From: DAOVGU01 sp030637775 [NCBI: bacterium]
Lineage (GTDB): Bacteria; Ratteibacteria; UBA8468
Reading direction: 5' to 3'
Assembly: GCA_030637775.1 (NCBI GenBank)
Contig: DAOWFY010000135.1
Coordinates: 1-11,607 of the forward strand
Length of the DNA stretch: 11,607 nucleotides
Notes under the pieces: generated by a model
What the model saw: the letters and a program-made list of their open reading frames with translations, nothing else
Told to the model about the DNA's origin: nothing
The model's database searches: none
Program-made: the position numbers and the translations under genes
Shown here: piece after piece, positions 6,730-11,607 of the stretch
Numbering within the stretch: position 1 is the first letter of the stretch
Layout of the letters: each line of letters begins with the position of its first letter

Positions 6730-7835
6730 AATATTTTTCTAAAGGCTTGAAGTAATTTTTGATTCTCCTCTCTGCTTTTCACTGCCACGCGAATAAATGA
6801 ATTATTAAGTCCTCGGATATTACTACAGTCACGAATTAGAATCCCTTTCTTAAGTAATTTTTTCTGAAGGTGAGAAGCGGAATTTTCTCTCCCCTTCACC
6901 TCATTCCTCCCCCTCAAGGGGGGAGGAGATAGGTGGGGGCGTATCTTAATGAGGATAAAGTTTGTTTTTGATGGAAATGGTTTTAGCTTAGAAATCCTAG
7001 CCAGCCCATTAAAGAGAAAGAGCCTTTCCTTTTCCATAAATTCCCTGCTTTTCTTAATAAATTTACTATTTTTTAAAAGAGAGATGCCGGCAATCTGGGC
7101 TAAACTGTTTACTGACCAGGACGCTCTGATCTCATTTAATCTCTGGATTAACAATCTATTTCCTATGCCATAACCGAGCCGCAGCCCTGGAATGGCAAAG
7201 AACTTTGTGAATGACCTTAAGATAAAAAGATTTCTACTAACGGCCTTTTTTAGACTTTGCTCCTCCTGGTAGTCAATAAAGGATTCATCAAGGAAAAGAA
7301 AAATATTTCTCCTTTTGGTCAATCTTACTATCTCCATCAGTTCCTCGCGAGGGAAAATGGTTCCGGTAGGGTTATTGGGATTACAGAGAAAGATAGCATC
7401 TATCCCCTTTATATACCCGAGAAATTTCCTTAATTCAAACGAAAAATTATTTTTTTCTTTGAGAGGGAAAAATCTTATTTTGCTTCTCTGTATTCTTAAA
7501 GCCTTTTCATATTCGGAAAATGTGGGTATCAGGATTAAAACCTTCTTAGGGATAAATGCCTGAACAAAAAGATAGATCAAGGGCGTAGAACCATTTTCAA
7601 CAATTATCCTTCGGCAATCAACATCGAGATATCGGGATATCTCTTCTCTTAATAACTTGCATTCTGGATCAGGGTAATGAAGAATCTCAGAGAGATTTCT
7701 TTTAATCTGCTTCTTTAACCGGGCAGGTAAACCCAGAGGATTGATATTAGCAGAAAAGTCAACAATCTCCTTGGGAGGAATTCCAAACTCTTCTGCTGCC
7801 TGCCTGATATTGCCTCCGTGAGGCCAATTTTTCAT
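6714..7835 (-). CDS. cobD: Threonine-phosphate decarboxylase (PLP enzyme) carrying an in-frame repeat insert
   Basis: 373 residues from the chosen ATG. It decarboxylates L-threonine O-3-phosphate to (R)-1-amino-2-propanol phosphate for CbiB. It is a fold-type I aminotransferase relative; counted from the ATG, HGGNI (6-10) and DFSANINPLG (26-35) mark the CobD/HisC-like N-terminus. NPNNPTG is near 152-158, DES at 183-185 and the PLP lysine Lys211 in SFTKFFAIPGLRLGYG. RVAV near 349 precedes the C-terminus. A GTG at 7881-7883 opens the same frame 16 codons earlier, but those codons lie inside a palindromic repeat, so I use the ATG. That ATG has no close Shine-Dalgarno match. Between LIKI and NSASHLQKK, about 19 residues rich in Pro, Arg and Gly are encoded by another palindrome and look foreign to the family. 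Confidence 0.92.
   Translation of the reverse strand: MKNWPHGGNIRQAAEEFGIPPKEIVDFSANINPLGLPARLKKQIKRNLSEILHYPDPECKLLREEISRYLDVDCRRIIVENGSTPLIYLFVQAFIPKKVLILIPTFSEYEKALRIQRSKIRFFPLKEKNNFSFELRKFLGYIKGIDAIFLCNPNNPTGTIFPREELMEIVRLTKRRNIFLFLDESFIDYQEEQSLKKAVSRNLFILRSFTKFFAIPGLRLGYGIGNRLLIQRLNEIRASWSVNSLAQIAGISLLKNSKFIKKSREFMEKERLFLFNGLARISKLKPFPSKTNFILIKIRPHLSPPPLRGRNEVKGRENSASHLQKKLLKKGILIRDCSNIRGLNNSFIRVAVKSREENQKLLQAFRKILWKRI
6885..6941. repeat. Palindromic repeat inserted in frame within cobD
   Basis: An imperfect inverted repeat inside cobD. The inner hairpin pairs 6906-6913 (CCTCCCCC) with 6919-6926 (GGGGGAGG) around a five-base loop. Outer arms CCCCTTCACCT (6891-6901) and AGGTGGGGG (6931-6939) extend it. 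It is far more G/C-rich than the surrounding gene and encodes a PHLSPPPLRGR-type peptide, which resembles peptides from widespread dispersed bacterial palindromes that I know generally. The stretch keeps the reading frame (about 57 bases, 19 codons) and falls between two conserved parts of the enzyme, probably in a surface loop. Confidence 0.8.
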
Positions 7836-7841
7836 TTTTAT

Positions 7842-7886
7842 GTAGTGGTCAACCTTGGTTGACAGCCGAGTAAACTCGGCCACTAC
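7842..7886. repeat. Three-way palindromic repeat at the cobS-cobD junction
   Basis: A 45-base element with outer inverted ends GTAGTGG (7842-7848) and CCACTAC (7880-7886). It encloses two hairpins: GTCAACC/GGTTGAC (7848-7863) and GCCGAGT/ACTCGGC (7865-7880). The folded form is a small cloverleaf. On the minus strand its first bases complete the cobS stop codon TAG (7883-7885), and its body forms the whole spacer between cobS and the likely cobD start. The second hairpin recurs exactly at 10256-10271. Confidence 0.85.
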
Positions 7887-8623
7887 GAACTATTACCGAG
7901 GATGATTATTAGAAGAGCGACAACTTCAACAATTTCATTTATTGCTCCCAAATTATCCCCGGTAATTCCCCCAATTCTTCCTTTGAAGATTACCAAAAGA
8001 AGAAATGTTGCCGATAGGAGTCCCCCTAAGAGATAAAAAAAGGAAAATTTGATAAGAAGCAAGCCGAGCACGGTTATCAATAGAGAAGTAAGAAGTATCT
8101 CTCTTCTCCCACTATTTTCGACAAATATTCTCCCCAGACCTTCCTCCTTAGCATAAGGAAGGAAAGCTGCCGCCAGGACCATTGCCCAGCGACCTAAAGC
8201 AGGAACAAGAAGTAGGGCATGATTACGAAGGGTAAATGGCAATTGATATAGGAAAAGATATTTTGCTCCTAAGAGAAGAATTAATGCAATCGCGCCTTTT
8301 GCCCCAATATTGCTATCCGCCATAATCCTTAAGATTTCCTCTTTGTCTTTACCTCCGGAAAGACCATCGACGGTATCGGCAAGACCATCCAGATGAAGAG
8401 CACTTGTAATACCGATCCAGACGAGTAGGAGCAGCAGATTAAGGGTAAGAATGGGAAGGAATTTTCTCAGAGAGATGGCAATCAACATCAATATCCCACC
8501 AATAAAAAGACCAACAAGAGGAAAGAAAATTACAGAACCAGCTAAATCTTTCTCCTCTATTTTTATTCCTTTAGGTATCGGAATAATGGTTAAAAATTGG
8601 AGTGCCGCCAAAAAACTTTTCAT
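7883..8623 (-). CDS. cobS: Adenosylcobinamide-GDP ribazoletransferase (cobalamin synthase)
   Basis: 246 residues, the usual length. This integral inner-membrane enzyme joins adenosylcobinamide-GDP with alpha-ribazole phosphate, the last assembly step before dephosphorylation. The family signature HLDGLADTVDGL lies at 77-88, followed by RIMADSNIGAKG at 99-110, the metal-binding acidic motif region. Six or so hydrophobic segments are visible. The start overlaps the cobT stop as ATGA. The final codons and TAG stop run into a palindromic repeat, so the native C-terminus may have been a few residues different, but no conserved part seems lost. Confidence 0.95.
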   Translation of the reverse strand: MKSFLAALQFLTIIPIPKGIKIEEKDLAGSVIFFPLVGLFIGGILMLIAISLRKFLPILTLNLLLLLVWIGITSALHLDGLADTVDGLSGGKDKEEILRIMADSNIGAKGAIALILLLGAKYLFLYQLPFTLRNHALLLVPALGRWAMVLAAAFLPYAKEEGLGRIFVENSGRREILLTSLLITVLGLLLIKFSFFYLLGGLLSATFLLLVIFKGRIGGITGDNLGAINEIVEVVALLIIILGNSS

Positions 8624-9711
8624 AATTTTTCTGATACTCCTGCCTCCTCAAAACTTGCCATCTGGTTCAAAATCTTGACTCCGGCCTCGATAATATTAAT
8701 CGCAAGGGCTGCCCCTGTCCCCTCTCCTAATCTCATCTTAAGATCAAACATTGGTCTTTGGTCCATTTCCCTCAGAGCAATGTTATGACCAATTTCCACC
8801 GATTTATGGGAAGCAAACAGGTAATCCTTAACAAGAGGAGCCAGTTGAGTGGCAACGAGGGCACTAACAGTAGAAATAAAACCATCGATCACTACCGGAA
8901 CCTTATTGGCAGCCGCGACAAGAACAACACCGGCCAATCCTCCAATCTCATAGCCTCCGACCTTAGCTAAAATATCTATCGGGTCGGTGGGATCAGGTCT
9001 ATTTACCCTTAGCGCTCTTTTTATCACTTCAATCTTATTTCTCAACTGTGTATCATCAATTCCTGTCCCCCGACCGGTAACATCCTTTACTCTTGCCTTG
9101 GTAATTGCGGCGAGGATAGCACTGACGGCGGTGGTATTTCCAATGCCCATATCACCAATTCCGGCAATATCAATACCATTCTTTTCAAGTTCTTCTTCAA
9201 AGACCTCTACCCCCGCTAAGATCGAGCTCAGTGCCTCTTTTTTAGTCATCGCTGGTCCCTTTGCCATATTCCCTGTTCCATAATTTATCTTTCTATCCTT
9301 GAAATTTTCGAATTTTGATTTCGGGGTACTCATACTGCGTATGGGTTGTTTGATTTTTTCTGCTACCCCCATATCTACCACTACCACCCTTGCTCCGACA
9401 TGGCGGGCCAATACATTGATGCCGGCTCCTCCCGATAAAAAATTGTAGACCATCTGTGCGGTAACCTCAACAGGATAGGCGCTCACTCCTTCCTCAGCAA
9501 CGCCATGGTCAGCAGCAAAGGTGAAGATTACTTTCTTTTCCAGTGAAGGATTGTTTTTCCTGGTGATGCCTGTGATTCTCTTAGCAAATTCTTCCAATCT
9601 TCCCAGACTCCCGATAGGCTTGGTAAGACTATCCAATCTCTTCTGCGTTTCCTGCATAAATCTCTCGTCAACCGGCTTGATTCTTTTAATTATCCCCCTG
9701 ATCCTTTCCAT
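8620..9711 (-). CDS. cobT: Nicotinate-nucleotide-dimethylbenzimidazole phosphoribosyltransferase
   Basis: 363 residues. It transfers phosphoribose from nicotinate mononucleotide to the lower-ligand base, giving alpha-ribazole phosphate. Family blocks are intact: LDSLTKPIGSLGRLE at 27-40, FAADHGV near 65-71, GAGINVLARHVGA, the nucleotide-binding GIGDMGIGNTT at 184-194, GRGTGIDD at 213-220, and RLGEGTGAA near 328-335. Glu330 in the last block matches the catalytic glutamate. The ATG has a strong purine-rich site (GGGAGGGG) upstream and overlaps the cobU stop by 22 bases. No dimethylbenzimidazole synthesis gene (bluB or bza) is present, so the lower ligand must come from elsewhere. Confidence 0.97.
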   Translation of the reverse strand: MERIRGIIKRIKPVDERFMQETQKRLDSLTKPIGSLGRLEEFAKRITGITRKNNPSLEKKVIFTFAADHGVAEEGVSAYPVEVTAQMVYNFLSGGAGINVLARHVGARVVVVDMGVAEKIKQPIRSMSTPKSKFENFKDRKINYGTGNMAKGPAMTKKEALSSILAGVEVFEEELEKNGIDIAGIGDMGIGNTTAVSAILAAITKARVKDVTGRGTGIDDTQLRNKIEVIKRALRVNRPDPTDPIDILAKVGGYEIGGLAGVVLVAAANKVPVVIDGFISTVSALVATQLAPLVKDYLFASHKSVEIGHNIALREMDQRPMFDLKMRLGEGTGAALAINIIEAGVKILNQMASFEEAGVSEKL

Positions 9712-10244
9712 TTCTTTCCCCTCCCTTTCAACTTAATTGGTATTCCCGCCACCACAAAATATACCTCATCCGCTCTTTCTGCCACTATCTGATTAGCAGA
9801 GCCTGCTAAATCCCTGAATCTTCTGGCTAATTCATTATTGGGAACAACCCCATCGCCTACTTCATTGGAAACAATAATCGTGGTGTATTTTGCTTTGCGT
9901 AATAATTTTACTATCTCTCTTACCTCTTTTAAGATTTTTCCTTCGGCCTCATCAGAGAGAAGAAGGTTGGAGATAAAAAGGGTTAAACAGTCAATAATCA
10001 AAAGATGGCAAAAAGATTCTTTGATTCTTCTGATCACTTTCAGAATATTTTTCTCCTCGGCAATTGTCTTCCAATCCCTGGGACGGTTCTCTTGATGGAT
10101 TTTTACTCTTTCAGCCATCTCCTTATCTTTGGGTAAACCGGTAGCTAAAAAAATTACCTTTTTCCCAAAACCCCTGGCTAATTTTAAGGCAAACTTACTC
10201 TTACCGCTTCTCACACCACCGGTGATAAAGATTACTTTACCCAT
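9690..10244 (-). CDS. cobU: Bifunctional adenosylcobinamide kinase / guanylyltransferase
   Basis: 184 residues, standard for the family. It phosphorylates adenosylcobinamide with a nucleoside triphosphate, then transfers GMP to give adenosylcobinamide-GDP, the CobS substrate. The P-loop is GGVRSGKS at 9-16. His50 in the RVKIHQENRP segment is the likely guanylylated histidine. Further family blocks are IDCLTLFISNLL near 94-105 and VSNEVGDGVVPNN near 124-136. It is the first gene after the riboswitch-terminator leader. No Shine-Dalgarno match lies in the 16 bases before the ATG, and a palindromic repeat begins about 12 bases upstream, so the original translation start region may have been displaced. 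Confidence 0.95.
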   Translation of the reverse strand: MGKVIFITGGVRSGKSKFALKLARGFGKKVIFLATGLPKDKEMAERVKIHQENRPRDWKTIAEEKNILKVIRRIKESFCHLLIIDCLTLFISNLLLSDEAEGKILKEVREIVKLLRKAKYTTIIVSNEVGDGVVPNNELARRFRDLAGSANQIVAERADEVYFVVAGIPIKLKGRGKKWKGSGG

Positions 10245-10255
10245 AATAAAACAAA

Positions 10256-10308
10256 GCCGAGTAAACTCGGCAACTACAGATTATTGTAGTAGCAAAGTTC
10301 ACTTTGCC
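10256..10308. repeat. Paired palindromic repeats just upstream of cobU
   Basis: Two seven-base-pair hairpins, GCCGAGT/ACTCGGC at 10256-10271 and GCAAAGT/ACTTTGC at 10292-10307, flank a short inverted pair CTACA/TGTAG (10274-10278 and 10285-10289). The first hairpin is identical to the one at 7865-7880 and is followed by the same ACTAC sequence. The second looks like a diverged copy in opposite orientation. The block lies between the leader terminator and the cobU start and will be in the cobU mRNA leader. Confidence 0.8.
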
Positions 10309-10315
10309 TACTCCT

Positions 10316-10355
10316 AAATAAAAAGCCCTTGACAAAAGTTATTATGTCAAGGGCT
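10316..10355 (-). terminator. Intrinsic terminator in the cob leader, likely riboswitch-controlled
   Basis: An 11-base-pair stem pairs AGCCCTTGACA (10324-10334) perfectly with TGTCAAGGGCT (10345-10355) around a ten-base loop. On the minus strand it is followed directly by TTTTATTT, a good U-tract. It sits between the cobalamin riboswitch and cobU, where an expression-platform terminator is expected, so B12 binding probably favours termination. On the plus strand the hairpin has no T-run and should not terminate. Confidence 0.85.
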
Positions 10356-10374
10356 GCACCCTGATTTCTTTGCC

Positions 10375-10440
10375 CTTTTTTCTTCAGTCCGCCATCTGGC
10401 GAATCTGAAGGCCACTCTTTTCTTTCCGCGAAGAAAAAAG
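10375..10440 (-). other. Extended leader hairpin between riboswitch and terminator
   Basis: Two complementary 11-base arms, 10375-10385 and 10430-10440 (CTTTTTTCTTC with GAAGAAAAAAG), can pair across the leader. They enclose a second hairpin with arms CTTCAG/CTGAAG (10381-10386 and 10404-10409) and an inner CGCCA/TGGCG. The two pairings share bases and so may be alternatives. The inner TCCGCCA...TGGCGA sequence resembles the palindrome found in the riboswitch, so part of it may also be repeat-derived. Confidence 0.55.
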
Positions 10441-10448
10441 AAGTTTTA

Positions 10449-10651
10449 TCCAGGCAGGTCTTCTGACTCGAAACTCAAACCTACTTGCTCACCTTCCCAT
10501 CCACCTGAGGCAGACAGTGGTATTTTGAGCTTTCGTCGTTTCTCACAGCGTCGGGAGCGTGTCCGCTTTAATTTGACACAAAGTGTCATTCCGCGTCCGC
10601 CACCGAACCAATGGCGGACGAGGAATCTCTACGGACTTCCCTTAACCTGGA
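10449..10651 (-). promoter_or_regulatory. Cobalamin riboswitch controlling the cob-btu-tonB operon
   Basis: On the minus strand the aptamer opens with TCCAGG (10646-10651) and closes with CCTGGA (10449-10454), a perfect P1. In order it has GGGAAGTCCG (10632-10641), the P4 partner CGGAC (10561-10565), and the core CGCTCCCGACGCTGTGAG (10542-10559). CCACTG (10515-10520), GGGAAGG (10492-10498) and a near-perfect B12 box within 10450-10469 follow. The P4 loop, normally about seven bases, is here about 65 bases and holds a palindromic repeat. The terminator downstream suggests transcriptional control. Whether the expanded P4 still allows ligand binding cannot be judged from sequence alone. Confidence 0.93.
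10574..10626. repeat. Palindromic repeat inserted in the riboswitch P4 loop
   Basis: A long hairpin with arms ATTCC (10588-10592) plus CGTCCGCCA (10594-10602), pairing with TGGCGGACG (10612-10620) plus GGAAT (10622-10626) around a nine-base loop. A second small hairpin TGACAC/GTGTCA (10574-10579 and 10583-10588) abuts it. The GAGATTCCTCG...CGGAATGACA layout resembles dispersed palindromes known from many bacterial genomes. Removing roughly 60 bases here restores an ordinary P4. Confidence 0.8.
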
Positions 10652-10658
10652 CATTCTA

Positions 10659-10688
10659 ATTATACAATCTTCCTTTACAAAATGTCAA
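10659..10688 (-). promoter_or_regulatory. Consensus sigma70-type promoter for the B12 operon
   Basis: On the minus strand a perfect -35 TTGACA (10683-10688) and a perfect -10 TATAAT (10659-10664) are separated by 18 bases. Transcription should start near 10651-10653, exactly at the first base pairs of the riboswitch P1 stem, which strongly supports both calls. With such a strong promoter, regulation must come mainly from the riboswitch and terminator. Confidence 0.9.
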
Positions 10689-10695
10689 CAATCCT

Positions 10696-10724
10696 TTGAT
10701 TTTCTCCTGAAAATATGTTATCTT
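10696..10724 (+). promoter_or_regulatory. Possible weak promoter for the divergent enolase-superfamily gene
   Basis: TTGATT (10696-10701) and TATCTT (10719-10724) are separated by 17 bases on the plus strand. Each matches four or more of six consensus bases. The start point would be near the ribosome site, leaving a very short leader. This is the best plus-strand match between the divergent genes, but it is weak. Confidence 0.3.
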
Positions 10725-10740
10725 CAAATGGGAGAAGAGA

Positions 10741-11607
10741 ATGCAATCGGATATCAAAATTTTAGAGGTAGAGACCACCTTCACTCCTTTGAAGTTCCGC
10801 ACACCCTTAAAATTTGGTGCGGTGGTGATCAAGGAGACAGTTTACAGTCAGGTCAGGGTGAAGGTGGAGAACCACCGGGGAGAAATAGCCGAGGGCTTTG
10901 GCGGAATTCTTCTTTCCGATGGCTGGGCCTGGCCAAGTAAGGTCGTTGAGCATCACCAGAGGGAAAGAACAATGAAGGAGGTAACAGAAGAGCTTTGCCG
11001 ACTCTTTGCCTCATCTAAAGATTTCGGCCATCCGATTCAAATCTTCTTTAACTTAGAAGAGGAATTTAAGAGGATAAATAAAGAGGTCTATCATAGAATG
11101 AACATCGAGGAAGGAATGCCATTTTTAGGCGTCCTTCTCTGTGCCTCCCCGATTGATGCCGCCCTTCATGATGCCTTCGGTAATGTCAATGAAATCTCCA
11201 GTTATAATGGATACGGAAGAGAATTTATGCCAGACCTCTCCCCCTGGTTAGGAGAGGAATTTAAAGGAAGGTATATCGCCGATTACCTCAGGAAAGAATA
11301 TCTTCCCCGGATTCCGGTCTTCCATTTAGTGGGAGGGTTAGATAAATTGAGAAAGAGCGAGGTTGATAAAAATGATATCCCCGCCGATGGTCTACCCAAT
11401 TCCTTAGAGGAATGGATAGAAAGGGATGGGCTTACCTGCTTGAAGATTAAATTGAAAGGAAATGACCTCAATTGGGATGTCGACCGGGTCTTAGAGATAG
11501 TGAAGGTCTCGCATGAGATGAAAATCTCCAAAAATAGAGGTGAACTCTATTTTAGTGCCGACACCAATGAGCAATGCGAGAATCCCGAATATCTTATTGA
11601 AATGCTC
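10741..11607 (+). CDS. Enolase-superfamily (mandelate racemase/muconate lactonizing type) protein, 3' end outside window
   Basis: The frame is open for 289 codons from ATG 10741 to the right edge with no stop, so the gene is partial. GGAG lies six bases before the ATG. The first 130 residues fit the capping domain, with FGAVVIKETVYSQVRVKVEN and EIAEGFGG. ASPIDAALHDAFG at 135-147 is the usual bridge into the barrel. KIK at 235-237 within CLKIKLKG matches the catalytic K-x-K strand, and Asp274/Asn276 in SADTNEQ matches the first metal-ligand strand. Later ligands and the second catalytic residue lie beyond the window. Substrate cannot be assigned: racemases, dehydratases and cycloisomerases share these features. 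The divergent orientation and absence of a B12 signal on this side suggest it is unrelated to the cob operon. Confidence 0.85.
   Translation, partial: MQSDIKILEVETTFTPLKFRTPLKFGAVVIKETVYSQVRVKVENHRGEIAEGFGGILLSDGWAWPSKVVEHHQRERTMKEVTEELCRLFASSKDFGHPIQIFFNLEEEFKRINKEVYHRMNIEEGMPFLGVLLCASPIDAALHDAFGNVNEISSYNGYGREFMPDLSPWLGEEFKGRYIADYLRKEYLPRIPVFHLVGGLDKLRKSEVDKNDIPADGLPNSLEEWIERDGLTCLKIKLKGNDLNWDVDRVLEIVKVSHEMKISKNRGELYFSADTNEQCENPEYLIEML

Noticed and set aside
10611-10940. Plus-strand open frame of 109 codons spanning the riboswitch and promoter region
   Set aside because: It runs antisense to the riboswitch and out of frame with the clear enolase-superfamily gene at 10741, and its product has no recognisable features.
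11283-11531. Minus-strand open frame of 82 codons
   Set aside because: It lies wholly antisense to the enolase-superfamily gene, with a low-complexity Ser/Phe-rich product typical of a shadow frame.
1-11607. CRISPR arrays, tRNA or rRNA genes, transposase genes
   Set aside because: No regularly spaced direct repeats, no cloverleaf with tRNA consensus boxes and no transposase-like frame were seen; the repeats present are isolated palindromes.

Overview
The window carries a vitamin B12 (corrinoid) uptake and salvage operon on the minus strand, plus the start of one divergent plus-strand gene. TonB, a lipoprotein-type substrate-binding protein and an adjoining second B12 leader imply a Gram-negative bacterium with outer-membrane corrinoid uptake. 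The DNA is moderately A+T-rich and studded with short palindromic repeats, some inside genes and RNA elements. This suggests an uncultured lineage rich in dispersed repeats; I cannot name the phylum from sequence alone.

Layout, read in the minus-strand direction of transcription. A consensus sigma70-type promoter (10659-10688) starts a leader with a cobalamin riboswitch (10449-10651), further hairpins (10375-10440) and an intrinsic terminator (10316-10355). Twelve tightly packed genes follow, most overlapping their neighbour: cobU, cobT, cobS, cobD, an asparagine-synthase-like amidoligase, a Dph6-like PP-loop ATPase, cbiB, btuF, btuC, btuD, an unrecognised Rossmann-type Cys-rich protein, and tonB. 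At 10-100 is a second, compact cobalamin riboswitch, also minus strand, whose target gene lies beyond the left edge.

How the genes fit together: TonB powers outer-membrane uptake, and BtuF/BtuC/BtuD carry the corrinoid across the inner membrane. CobD makes aminopropanol phosphate, CbiB attaches it to cobyric acid, CobU activates the product to GDP-cobinamide, CobT makes alpha-ribazole phosphate, and CobS joins the two halves. No corrin-ring genes, CobA/BtuR or CobC are seen, so the unit looks like salvage and nucleotide-loop assembly. Three genes have no standard place in that pathway: the two PP-loop amidoligase-type enzymes and the 228-residue Rossmann protein. They are the best candidates for undescribed B12 biology here.

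Repeats have remodelled the operon. One palindrome lies in the P4 loop of the main riboswitch, one adds about 19 residues in frame to CobD, one supplies the cobS stop codon, and a relative sits just upstream of cobU.

On the plus strand, a divergent gene from 10741 encodes an enolase-superfamily protein and runs off the right edge.
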